Source of the DNA: UBA1952 sp965246855
Lineage (GTDB): Bacteria > Bacteroidota > Bacteroidia > Chitinophagales > Chitinophagaceae
Assembly (NCBI GenBank): GCA_965246855.1
Contig: CBDFFP010000006.1
Span: 186,001 to 250,000, forward strand
Direction of reading: 5' to 3'
Length of the DNA: 64,000 bases
A program made the translations under genes and the position numbers. Each line of letters begins with the position of its first letter. Within the stretch, counting starts at the first letter, position 1. Below the pieces are notes generated by a model. The model was not told the origin of the DNA. It saw only the letters and a list, made by a program, of their open reading frames with translations, and did not search any database. Positions 31,855 through 39,679 of the stretch are shown here, piece by piece.

Positions 31855-34731
31855 TTACCGGACAAGTGTGATATCGCCCTTCATTTCTTCGGAACCACCG
31901 TCAGGCTTCACAATTCTGATGATGTATTTATACACGCCTATGTCCTGCGGTTCGCCGTTAAACGTGCCGTCCCAGCCGCGTGTATTGTCGGTGGTGTAGA
32001 AAATCTGGTTGCCCCAGCGGTTGAAGATGCGCATTTCCACCAGCTTATTGATGCCAAGGTTCACCACTTGGAAATTGTCGTTCACAAAGTCGCCGTTGGG
32101 CGTAAAAGCATTGGGAACCATCGAAGGCACATCTGTCCGCACCCGCACATTCACCGAGTCGTAGCCCACACAGTAGTTGCTGTCTATTACCTGTAGAATG
32201 TACTCTGTCGTCAGCAGCGGCGTGGCAATCGGATTCGGAATATTGGCGTAGTTCAGACCTGCGGTGGGCGTCCATGCATAAAAGCGCGCGCCGGTTGTCC
32301 GCGCAAAAAGCGGCACGCCAAAGCTGTAAAGAATCGAAGTGTCCGGCCCGGCATTTACGATGGGCAGCGGGTTTACCACTACCCGCGCCGTTAGCGTATC
32401 CGTGCAACCGTACTGATCAAAAACAACGCCGTAGTACGTGGTGGTTTGCGTAGGCGTCGCTATTGGGTTAGAACAAGTGTCGCAGCTAAGCGTGGTGTCT
32501 GGCAGCCACTCGTAGCGCACACCGTTGCCGATGGCAAGGTTGGCGCTGCCGCCGATGCAAAGGCTGGTGTCGTTACGTGGGTCTTTGTAAGGGTTGCGCA
32601 TGGAAATCTGAACAGTTGTGCTGCCCCGCCGATAGCAGCCGCTCTGATCCAGCGCACGGATGCTGAACACCCGAGGCGAAACCGGCACAAAAGCGAGCGT
32701 GGTAGCCGCCGTGCTGTCCTCTACATAGTTGGAAGGCAACCACAGATACTGGTAGGAAGGCGTAGGCGGAAGCAGCATTCCGAAAGACAGCGTGGGCCGG
32801 GCCGTGAAAGCGCCGCCTTGTCCGCTGTTGTTGTTAAAAGCACAACCTTGTACACGCTTGTTGGTGTCGGCACGTAGATACACGCTGTTGAAGGTTGTGT
32901 TGGTGTAAGCAATCTGGTCGTAAAGGCCGGCGGTAAACGTGGAATCGCTGTAGCACATTTCCACAATCAGGTTAGAAGCGCCATCCCAGTCATAAGCGTC
33001 GTTCAGCACAAACTGGTTTTCGCCACGACGGGTGGAGAAGGTGTTTGCGCTGTACACAAATGGCAGGCGGGAGGTGAAGCTGTCCAGGAAGGTGCGTTGT
33101 GTACAACCCATTTTGATGTTTAAATTCTGGAAAGCCGTTGTAGACTGCTTGTCTCCCACAAAAAACGAAAGGCGCTTGATGCGTCCGGCCCGAAGACCTG
33201 CGGCAGTCAGCTCGCTGGCAGTGTAGAGAAATTGCGTGCGCACGTTTCGCTGGCTGCCGTCAAAAGGCGTAGGGTTAATTACGCCGTCTGTTGTGTCGGC
33301 AAATGTTCCTACCGTATCGTTTACCGGCGTAGTGCCCACGAGGTCGGGGCCGCCGTTGGTTCCACAGCGCACCAGGGAGCCGTAAAGCGCGAAGTTGATA
33401 GCGGTAGTCAGCTTGATGTAATCCGGCTTGCACAATACAGGCGGCGTAGCCGTTACCGTAACACTCGCATCGCTCACGTCAAAGCGGAAAGGCCGGTTCA
33501 CTATCTGTCCGCAGGTATCCGTAATCCGGTTGCCGTCGGTGCCGGTTTTGAAGTTGATAATGTAAGCACCGGGCGCAACAATAGAGCTGTCAAAGTGCAG
33601 ATCAATGGAGGTAACAAGCCCAAAACTGTCGCACTGCGAAGCGTCGGCGTGGGTGATGGTTACCGGCGAAGGGCCGTTGATAAAGAAATCGCTGCCATCG
33701 GGCGCAACGGTATTGCATTTCACGCCCCGGTCAAAATGGACAGTGATGTGCGAACAGGCCGGGGTGTCGTAGCTGATAATCGCCGGTGGCACAGGTGGAA
33801 CCATGCTGAAAGAAACCGAGCGGCCAGTTCCGGTTGTGGTTTGATCATTTCCACAGGCATCCCTCAGGAAGGTACCATTTGTTCCGCTCAATGGAGAAAT
33901 AGTGTAATTGCCCGCCGGTAGCGGGGCCGAGAAACGCACCCGAACAGTTCTAGTGTAAGCATTGCCGCCCACACAATTCAGCCCCTGCGCCGAAACAACC
34001 TGAATACCTGCCGGTAGCGGAGTGAGTTTAAAGTTGGAACCATCTCCGGCCAGGGAGGAACAAAGAACCTGCTCCGAAAGCGTTACGTCGATGCTGTCTG
34101 CTATGAAAGAACAACGATTAAAGGCAGAAGCAAAATAAGGAGCGACGTTATCAATAAAGCCTGCCGTAGAGCCGGTGAAATCCAGCACGTAGCCGTTTTG
34201 GGAGACGTCTTCATAGTTGGATACATTTAAGGCTAAAACCTGCCCAGCGGTTACGTTTAACGAGTTGCTCCATTGCGAAAGACCAGCAGCAACTTGAACC
34301 GTATTCAGCCCCGTCCTTCCAGGGGCACCGGAAAAGTTACAGGCAGAAGTCTGACCATTTGGCGGCGCTCCGATAGGCGGTGCTCCGTTATAAATTGCCT
34401 GGCAGCCGCCGTTTGTGATGTCCCAGACTGCGAAATCATAATCATCCGTTGTGTCATTAGGCGTAATGCTTAGATTGAAAACCCCAGTAGTTGAAACGGT
34501 GATGATGTACCATACATCATTTTTTTCATTACTACCAAGGCAGCCTCGATTTGTAGCATTCAATTCTTGCGTTGCACCATTTCCCGCATAGGCGTTGTTC
34601 TGCACATATCCCGACTGGCAAACGGGGATGCCATTGATACACTCCTGCTCCGGTTGGTTGGAAAGAGGCGTTTGCGCCTTCCCGCCAAAACACGCCAGCA
34701 ACGCCAGCGCCAATAAATAAAAACACTTCAT
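31855..34731 (-). CDS. Secreted adhesin-like protein with gliding motility-associated C-terminal domain
   Basis: This 958-residue protein has a signal peptide (MKCFYLLALALLACFGGKAQ) and ends in a type B type IX secretion sorting domain: VPNAFTPNGDFVNDNF, VEMRIFNRWGNQIFY, WDGTFNGEPQDIGVYKYII and the final KGDITLVR. The N-terminal module (about residues 25-180, QELNATNRGCLGSNEKNDVW and YDFAVWDITNGGC) and the next Ig-like module (VTLSEQVLCSSLAGDGSNF) are shared with the giant protein at 49232. The middle has a BNR-like or jellyroll region and two PKD/Ig-like strands (GNGVRYEWLPDTTLSCDTCS). It should be exported through the type IX system and anchored on the surface. Confidence 0.9.
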   Translation of the reverse strand: MKCFYLLALALLACFGGKAQTPLSNQPEQECINGIPVCQSGYVQNNAYAGNGATQELNATNRGCLGSNEKNDVWYIITVSTTGVFNLSITPNDTTDDYDFAVWDITNGGCQAIYNGAPPIGAPPNGQTSACNFSGAPGRTGLNTVQVAAGLSQWSNSLNVTAGQVLALNVSNYEDVSQNGYVLDFTGSTAGFIDNVAPYFASAFNRCSFIADSIDVTLSEQVLCSSLAGDGSNFKLTPLPAGIQVVSAQGLNCVGGNAYTRTVRVRFSAPLPAGNYTISPLSGTNGTFLRDACGNDQTTTGTGRSVSFSMVPPVPPAIISYDTPACSHITVHFDRGVKCNTVAPDGSDFFINGPSPVTITHADASQCDSFGLVTSIDLHFDSSIVAPGAYIINFKTGTDGNRITDTCGQIVNRPFRFDVSDASVTVTATPPVLCKPDYIKLTTAINFALYGSLVRCGTNGGPDLVGTTPVNDTVGTFADTTDGVINPTPFDGSQRNVRTQFLYTASELTAAGLRAGRIKRLSFFVGDKQSTTAFQNLNIKMGCTQRTFLDSFTSRLPFVYSANTFSTRRGENQFVLNDAYDWDGASNLIVEMCYSDSTFTAGLYDQIAYTNTTFNSVYLRADTNKRVQGCAFNNNSGQGGAFTARPTLSFGMLLPPTPSYQYLWLPSNYVEDSTAATTLAFVPVSPRVFSIRALDQSGCYRRGSTTVQISMRNPYKDPRNDTSLCIGGSANLAIGNGVRYEWLPDTTLSCDTCSNPIATPTQTTTYYGVVFDQYGCTDTLTARVVVNPLPIVNAGPDTSILYSFGVPLFARTTGARFYAWTPTAGLNYANIPNPIATPLLTTEYILQVIDSNYCVGYDSVNVRVRTDVPSMVPNAFTPNGDFVNDNFQVVNLGINKLVEMRIFNRWGNQIFYTTDNTRGWDGTFNGEPQDIGVYKYIIRIVKPDGGSEEMKGDITLVR

Positions 34732-34854
34732 TTGGGGCCTTTTAAAAAAAGAAAAGGGGAAATTCAAACGGCAATTTACAACAAAGATGCCTTCGCCCGG
34801 CAAAAGCCCTTTTATTTTGGGAAATAATGCGCTTTTTTCCTTTTTTCCCGCGCG

Positions 34855-34862
34855 TATCTTCG
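34855..34862 (+). promoter_or_regulatory. -7 promoter box TATCTTCG
   Basis: TATCTTCG is 17 bases before the GTG start of the sugar nucleotidyltransferase at 34880. Confidence 0.45.
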
Positions 34863-34879
34863 GCGCATATTCTTTGCTT

Positions 34880-35902
34880 GTGAAGGCGATTATCCCTATG
34901 GCAGGCGCCGGTACCCGGTTGCGTCCGCTCACCTATACCCAGCCTAAGGCGCTCATTCCGGTTGCCGGGAAAACGCTGCTGTCGCTCATTGTAGACCAGC
35001 TTCTCGAGGCCGGTGTGCGGGAGTATGTTTTCGTCATCGGCTATCTCGGCGAGAAGATTCGTGATTACGTGCAAAGCACTTATCCCGACATTTCCTGCAC
35101 CTACATCCAGCAGCCCGACCGGCGGCGCGGATTGGGCCAGGCGGTGAGCCTTGCAGGCAGCGCCGTAGCGCCCGGCGAAGAGGTGGTGATTGTGCTGGGA
35201 GATACCGTAGCGGAGTATGATGCACATACACTTCTGGAGGGCCGGATTTCGCAAATAGCCGTCCGCAAAGTGGATGATCCGCGCTCCTTTGGCGTAGCGG
35301 AAATAGACCTCTCGGAGCGCATCACCCGCGTGGTGGAAAAGCCGCTCATTCCCAAAAGCAATATGGCGCTGGTGGGCATCTACTACATCCGCGAATCCGA
35401 CCTTTTATTCCGCATTCTGGAAGAGCAAATGGCGGCGCTGGATGCATCAGGCCGCGAAGAGCTTTCGCTCACCGAAGCACTTCAGGAAATGATTGTGCAG
35501 GGCACACACTTTGAGGCTTTCCGGGTGAATAGCTGGTATGATTGCGGGAAGAAAGAATCCCTGCTGGCAACCAACGCACAGCTTCTGGAGTTGATGACCG
35601 AACGCAGCGATTACAGCGCCCACATGGCCGAGCTGGCCGCTCGTTATCCGCAGGCCATGATTATCCCACCGGTAGAAATTGCCGAAGGCTGCGTATTCCG
35701 CAACGCCATCATCGGTCCCCATGTTTCTATCGGGCAGAATGCGCAGGTAGAACGCTGCATCATCCGCGATTCCATCATTGGCGCTTACGCGGAATTGAAA
35801 GACGTAGCCCTCCAGAAAAGCATTATCGGCAACGACGCTTTCGTGCGCGGCTCCTCCCAAAGCCTGAATCTGGGGGATAATACGGAGATTGATTTGCGGT
35901 AG
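34880..35902 (+). CDS. Sugar-1-phosphate nucleotidyltransferase (RmlA/GlmU-like)
   Basis: This 340-residue enzyme makes an NDP-sugar from a sugar-1-phosphate and NTP. The N-terminal domain has the signature AIIPMAGAGTRLRPLTYTQPKALIPVAGK (about residues 3-31), FVIGYLGEKI, VVIVLGDTVAEYD and VVEKP. The C-terminal part (about 260-340) is a left-handed beta-helix of hexapeptide type (FRNAIIGPHVSIGQNAQVER and DSIIGAYAELKDVALQKSII). The GTG at 34880 is chosen because the family motif follows at once; an in-frame ATG at 34787 would add 31 unrelated residues. The sugar is unknown. Confidence 0.9.
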   Translation: MKAIIPMAGAGTRLRPLTYTQPKALIPVAGKTLLSLIVDQLLEAGVREYVFVIGYLGEKIRDYVQSTYPDISCTYIQQPDRRRGLGQAVSLAGSAVAPGEEVVIVLGDTVAEYDAHTLLEGRISQIAVRKVDDPRSFGVAEIDLSERITRVVEKPLIPKSNMALVGIYYIRESDLLFRILEEQMAALDASGREELSLTEALQEMIVQGTHFEAFRVNSWYDCGKKESLLATNAQLLELMTERSDYSAHMAELAARYPQAMIIPPVEIAEGCVFRNAIIGPHVSIGQNAQVERCIIRDSIIGAYAELKDVALQKSIIGNDAFVRGSSQSLNLGDNTEIDLR

Positions 35903-35919
35903 CGCATTCGCCCATGCCT

Positions 35920-36234
35920 TTCGGGCAAGCGCCCCATTGCTTGGGGTTGTCGCCCCATTGTTTGGAATCTCTGCCCCGGATTTTCGGGCTGCTCCCCCGA
36001 GGCTTCGGATTCCAGCCCCAGACCTTCGGGCTGCTGCCCCAAGGCTTCGGGTTCCAGCCCAAAACTTTAGGGCCACTGCCTGAAGCTTCGGGTTACAGCC
36101 CCAGAGTTTCAGCGGAGTGCCCAAAACTTTCGGGCTGCTGCCCCAGAGTTTGGGTTCCGGCCCCAAAGTTTTGGGCGACAGCCCAGGCAAGGCGGGCTAA
36201 AGCCCAAGTAGGGCGGGCAGCAGCCCAAACACAC
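35920..36234. repeat. 21-bp tandem array, fifteen units
   Basis: Fifteen 21-bp units run in one register from 35920 to 36234, with a decayed unit before them. The core of each is TTCGGGCTGCTGCCCC or a variant, in which GGG-N6-CCC is a small dyad. The units diverge by about a third of their bases. The array fills most of the 445-base gap between the nucleotidyltransferase and the E1 gene. All three frames are partly open because 21 is a multiple of three, but none has a gene-like start. Confidence 0.88.
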
Positions 36235-36331
36235 TATGGGGGACAGCAGAGAGCAACTCTTCTCTTCTGGCGTAAGGAAGGGCGAAGGAGAACGACCTGT
36301 ATGTTCCAACACCATCCAACGCGCAGCATCC

Positions 36332-36339
36332 TATTTTTG
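36332..36339 (+). promoter_or_regulatory. -7 promoter box of the E1 gene (TATTTTTG)
   Basis: TATTTTTG matches TAnnTTTG and ends 8 bases before the ATG at 36348. The same box in the same position precedes the B12-binding gene at 2506. Confidence 0.5.
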
Positions 36340-36347
36340 CCCTCCTT

Positions 36348-38330
36348 ATGCAGTTCTACCGCGCCGGTCTTCCCGACGAGCAGCTTTTGATGCTGTATCG
36401 CCGCATTCTTTTTCCCCGCCTCATTGAAGAGAAAATGCTCGTCCTCCTGCGGCAAGGGCGCATCTCCAAATGGTTTTCCGGCATCGGGCAGGAAGCCATT
36501 GCCGTGGGCGCAACGGCAGCATTGGAGAAGGATGAATGGATTATGCCGCTCCACCGCAACCTCGGCGTTTTTACGGGACGCGATATGCCCTTTGCACAGC
36601 TTTTTAAGCAGTGGCAAGGCCGGAAAGGCGGCTTCTCCAAAGGGCGTGAACGCTCCTTTCACTTCGGCGCACCGGAGTACCATGTTTGCGGCATGATTTC
36701 CCACCTCGGGCCGCAACTGGCCCTGGCCGACGGCACGGCGCTGGCCCACAAGCTGCGCGGCGAAGAGCGCGTTTCGCTCGCCTTTTCCGGCGATGGCGGC
36801 ACAAGTGAGGGCGACTTCCACGAGGCGCTCAACGTAGCAGCCGTGTGGGGCCTGCCGGTGATTTTTATGATTGAAAACAACGGCTACGGATTGAGCACGC
36901 CGGTGCGCGAACAATTCGTTTGTCGCCAACTGGCCGACCGCGCGAAAGGCTATGGCATGAAGGGCGTAACCATTGACGGCAACAACATTCTGGACGTCTA
37001 TCAAACCGTGCGCGAAGCCCGCGAATACTGCCTCAAGGAAGGCAAGCCGATGCTGATAGAAGCGATGACTTTTAGGATGCGCGGCCACGAAGAAGCAAGC
37101 GGTGTGAAGTATGTTCCGAAGCGTCTTTTTGAAGAATGGCAGGAGAAAGACCCGGTGCAGAACTACGAAAATTATCTCCTCAAAAAAGGCCTCCTGACCG
37201 AAGAAACCGTTGCCCAGATCCGTGAGGAAATGAAGGCGGAAATTGAGCGCGGATTGGAAGAAGGCTTTGCGGAAGGCCCGGTGGTTCCGAATCTGGAGGA
37301 AGAAATGCGCGACGTGTATGCGCCTTCAAAAGAAACAGCAACAGGTATTCCAACGAGTGGCGCAAAGCACGAGAAGAAATTTATTCAGGCCCTTTCCGAA
37401 GGTCTTTCGCAGAGCATGGAACGCTACGAAAACCTTGTCCTCATGGGGCAGGACATTGCCGAGTATGGCGGCGCGTTCAAGGTAACGGAAGGCTTTGTGG
37501 AGAAGTTTGGAAAAGCGCGTGTGCGCAACACGCCGTTGTGCGAAAGCGCGATTGTAGGCGCGGCACTCGGCCTCAGTCTGGAAGGCTTTAAGAGCATGAT
37601 GGAAATGCAGTTTGCCGACTTCGCAACGGTAGGCTTCAACCAGATTGTGAACAACCTCGCCAAGATTCATTACCGCTGGGGACAGCCCGCCGATGTGGTG
37701 ATACGGATGCCGACAGGCGGCGGCGTGGGCGCAGGGCCGTTCCACTCTCAAAGCAACGAAGCGTGGTTCACAAAAGTGCCCGGTTTGAAGGTGGTGTATC
37801 CATCCACGCCCGAAGACGCGAAGGGACTTATGTGCGCCGCGATTGCCGACCCGAACCCGGTGATTTTCTTTGAGCACAAAGCCCTTTACCGCGCCATTTC
37901 CGGCCCTGTTCCCGAAGAATATTACACGATAGAAATCGGCAAGGCGCGCGTGGTGCAAACGGGCGACGACGTAGCGATTATCACCTACGGCGCAGGCGTG
38001 CATTGGGCCACAGAATGGGCGGAGAAAAACCCGGACACCTCCGTGTATATCCTGGATTTGCGCAGCCTTCTGCCTTTAGACTACGACGCGATTCGCACGG
38101 CGGTGGAAGCCACAGGCCGCGTCTTGGTGTTGCATGAAGACACGCTTTTTGGCGGCATCGGCGGGGAGATCAGCGCGTGGATCAACGAGCATTGCTTCAA
38201 GAACTTGGACGCGCCGGTGGTGCGTTGCGGCTCCCTGGATACGCCCGTGCCGTTTGCGATTGAGTTGGAACAGCAGTTTATGGCAAAGTCGCACTTGGAC
38301 AGCGCGATGGAAAAGGTGCTGGGGTTTTAG
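36348..38330 (+). CDS. 2-oxoacid dehydrogenase E1 component, fused alpha and beta subunits
   Basis: This 660-residue thiamine-diphosphate enzyme catalyses the decarboxylation step of a 2-oxoacid dehydrogenase complex (branched-chain 2-oxoacid or acetoin/pyruvate type). Residues 1-330 are the alpha part: the ThDP motif GDGGTSEGDFHEALNVAAVW with ENNGYGLSTP. Residues 345-660 are the beta part: LMGQDIAEYGGAFKVTEG, NTPLCESAIVGAALG, MQFADFATVGFNQIVNN and PTGGGVGAGPFHSQSNE. A short linker joins them. Fused E1 chains are known in Bacteroidota and are usually branched-chain-like. No E2 or E3 gene is adjacent. Confidence 0.92.
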   Translation: MQFYRAGLPDEQLLMLYRRILFPRLIEEKMLVLLRQGRISKWFSGIGQEAIAVGATAALEKDEWIMPLHRNLGVFTGRDMPFAQLFKQWQGRKGGFSKGRERSFHFGAPEYHVCGMISHLGPQLALADGTALAHKLRGEERVSLAFSGDGGTSEGDFHEALNVAAVWGLPVIFMIENNGYGLSTPVREQFVCRQLADRAKGYGMKGVTIDGNNILDVYQTVREAREYCLKEGKPMLIEAMTFRMRGHEEASGVKYVPKRLFEEWQEKDPVQNYENYLLKKGLLTEETVAQIREEMKAEIERGLEEGFAEGPVVPNLEEEMRDVYAPSKETATGIPTSGAKHEKKFIQALSEGLSQSMERYENLVLMGQDIAEYGGAFKVTEGFVEKFGKARVRNTPLCESAIVGAALGLSLEGFKSMMEMQFADFATVGFNQIVNNLAKIHYRWGQPADVVIRMPTGGGVGAGPFHSQSNEAWFTKVPGLKVVYPSTPEDAKGLMCAAIADPNPVIFFEHKALYRAISGPVPEEYYTIEIGKARVVQTGDDVAIITYGAGVHWATEWAEKNPDTSVYILDLRSLLPLDYDAIRTAVEATGRVLVLHEDTLFGGIGGEISAWINEHCFKNLDAPVVRCGSLDTPVPFAIELEQQFMAKSHLDSAMEKVLGF

Positions 38331-38371
38331 CAATAGAAAGGGGCGAACACCATGTTCGCCCCTTTCTATTG
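38331..38371. terminator. Bidirectional terminator, perfect 18-bp stem
   Basis: 38331-38348 pairs perfectly with 38354-38371 around a 5-base loop. It starts directly after the E1 stop codon and overlaps the stop codon of the convergent SecB-like gene (38366-38368), so it can serve both. Confidence 0.85.
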
Positions 38372-38794
38372 CTGTTCTTGTGGTTCAGTTATCTCTTCCA
38401 GTTCTCCTCTGAAAAACTGGGTCGGGATATTTAGTGTGCCAGTAGTATTCCCTCCCAGATTCGCCGTAAGTGTGGCCACAAAAGACCGCATGTAAGGAAA
38501 CATAATCGCAGGAGCATTGCTATTGACAAAATTCTTTTTCAATTCTTCAGAGGCTTCCGAACTTATCTCAAAAGAGCCTACTGCCAAAAGGTAAAGATCA
38601 AAGCTGTCTTCAGAGGAAATCCTTACTTCCTGAATGATTCTGAAAAAACCCGGTTGGTCTTTTGGATAGAAAACTTTTGGCGTGATGCTCAGATTAATTC
38701 CGTTTTCTTCTAAACGAGGCTTAGAGAAATTGAAGTTGATGACTGGAAAATCAACACCATGAAATTGTAGTTGAGCTTGGCTACCTACTTCCAT
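38366..38794 (-). CDS. SecB-like chaperone of a toxin-antitoxin-chaperone operon (CmdC-like)
   Basis: This 142-residue protein has the SecB fold. Its diagnostic part is NAPAIMFPYMRSFVATLTAN with TGTLNIPTQFF, matching the SecB pattern 'P-x-I-(L/M)-F-P-Y-x-R ... L-N-(I/L)-x-P-x-x-F' about residues 92-127. The N-terminal half is divergent from export SecB. It is the third gene of an AT-rich operon; its ATG directly follows the TAA of the preceding 81-residue gene with no gap. Chaperones of this type hold and protect a labile antitoxin, which I infer here. The terminator overlaps its stop. Confidence 0.85.
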   Translation of the reverse strand: MEVGSQAQLQFHGVDFPVINFNFSKPRLEENGINLSITPKVFYPKDQPGFFRIIQEVRISSEDSFDLYLLAVGSFEISSEASEELKKNFVNSNAPAIMFPYMRSFVATLTANLGGNTTGTLNIPTQFFRGELEEITEPQEQQ

Positions 38795-39040
38795 TTAGGC
38801 TGCTTGAGGATATAATTCTGAATAAGTAGTCTCACAGCGTCCAAGTTTGGAAAAGGAGACATTACTTTTAGAGGGAATTATTTGAAGGAAAATCTTCGCT
38901 TTATTTTCAAAGGCTCCTTTTCCCAAACTTTGTAAATAGTTTTTAGCTCGCTTCTCCTGTAACCAGTTGGTAAGACTTTCTCTTGATTCTTGAGCCAGTG
39001 CCTGGTCAAGCTTCTCTTCTAATTTCTTTAAATCCAGCAT
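38795..39040 (-). CDS. Small antitoxin candidate (CmdA-like)
   Basis: This 81-residue charged helical protein (LDLKKLEEKLDQALAQESRE, SLTNWLQEKRAKNYL) has no HTH DNA-binding motif. The C-terminal 25 residues (SNVSFSKLGRCETTYSELYP) are less charged and could be the chaperone-binding tail that makes an antitoxin dependent on a SecB-like partner. It sits between the toxin candidate (21-base gap) and the SecB-like gene (no gap), the gene order of toxin-antitoxin-chaperone operons. The role is inferred from context; the sequence alone would be called hypothetical. Confidence 0.7.
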   Translation of the reverse strand: MLDLKKLEEKLDQALAQESRESLTNWLQEKRAKNYLQSLGKGAFENKAKIFLQIIPSKSNVSFSKLGRCETTYSELYPQAA

Positions 39041-39061
39041 GGTTGATGACCTCTCAAGTTT

Positions 39062-39592
39062 TTAAAAGCATTTCTCCTCCTTGAGAAAAGCGAAGGTACA
39101 GACTATCTCTTTGCGATAGACAGCCAACTGAATTCTCTTTCTATAGGCGAATGGCACTTTCCTATCGCCGTATTGAATGGGCTTGATCAACAAGTGATTG
39201 GGATTTGTAGGCAAGTCCTGAAACATAATTCCACTCACATCTTCCCTCCAACCAGCCCGTTCTCTAAAGTAGTCATTTAGTTCTTTGAGCGTCGGCTTTT
39301 CCTTTGTTTTGGCTATAATGGTCTTTGCCGCTTTTTCAATTTGCCGGAGCCAAAAGAAATAATCTTCCTCATTAAATACGGTATTCAGTACATCCTCGCA
39401 GTCAATGTTGCTGCTGTAAACTTGATAAACCCCCGTCTTTCTTTTGGAGGTATTGCCCCAGTGTTCTGCGTCTTCTAAATCGTGCCAAAAATAAATTGCT
39501 TCTCCAAGCCAAGCATCATCCCTCGTGCAAGGTAGTGGCGCTGTTAGCCTTTGGCCTCTTGCTTCCTGCGTGTGATAAAAAGTCTTTTCCAC
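39062..39592 (-). CDS. ADP-ribosyltransferase-like toxin candidate (CmdT-like)
   Basis: This 176-residue protein shows a PARP/diphtheria-toxin-like pattern. Residues 5-8 FYHT supply a candidate NAD-binding histidine (His7), and residues 28-36 WLGEAIYFW, followed by A42-E-H-W45, match the 'G-x-G-I-Y-F-(A/W) ... A-x-x-W(A/G)' block of ADP-ribosyltransferases, with Tyr34 as the stacking tyrosine. The final catalytic Glu or Gln is not certain. A helical insert (about 78-115) precedes the C-terminal strands. The start is GTG at 39592, because an upstream ATG is absent and a -7 box ends 4 bases before it. With the antitoxin and SecB-like genes downstream it resembles the CmdTAC phage-defence system, whose toxin modifies mRNA. 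Confidence 0.7.
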   Translation of the reverse strand: MEKTFYHTQEARGQRLTAPLPCTRDDAWLGEAIYFWHDLEDAEHWGNTSKRKTGVYQVYSSNIDCEDVLNTVFNEEDYFFWLRQIEKAAKTIIAKTKEKPTLKELNDYFRERAGWREDVSGIMFQDLPTNPNHLLIKPIQYGDRKVPFAYRKRIQLAVYRKEIVCTFAFLKEEKCF

Positions 39593-39596
39593 CAGA

Positions 39597-39626
39597 CAAA
39601 TATAGAAGTGTGAATAGGAAGCGCAA
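39597..39626 (-). promoter_or_regulatory. Promoter of the CmdTAC-like operon
   Basis: On the minus strand TTG (39626-39624) and TATATTTG (39604-39597) are 19 bases apart, an almost perfect Bacteroidota promoter. The -7 box ends only 4 bases before the GTG at 39592, so the mRNA is probably leaderless or starts within the first codons. Confidence 0.7.
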
Positions 39627-39679
39627 CTTCACAGGTGAAGCAGCTTCTAAACAGAATAAGAAAGCTCAAAAGATTGGCC

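Noticed and set aside
30870..31871. Open frame of 333 codons on the plus strand opposite the OmpA-like gene
   Set aside because: The minus-strand OmpA domain is unambiguous; the plus-strand product looks random.
35920..36234. CRISPR array
   Set aside because: The units are contiguous with no unique spacers, so it is a degenerate tandem repeat.
36303..36320. Separate heptameric array before the E1 gene
   Set aside because: Only two or three TCCAAC words are present with uneven spacing, too few to list as an array by itself.
38366..38794. Housekeeping SecB export chaperone
   Set aside because: The protein is divergent in its N-terminal half and sits as the last gene of an AT-rich three-gene operon with toxin-like and antitoxin-like genes, so a TAC chaperone role fits better.
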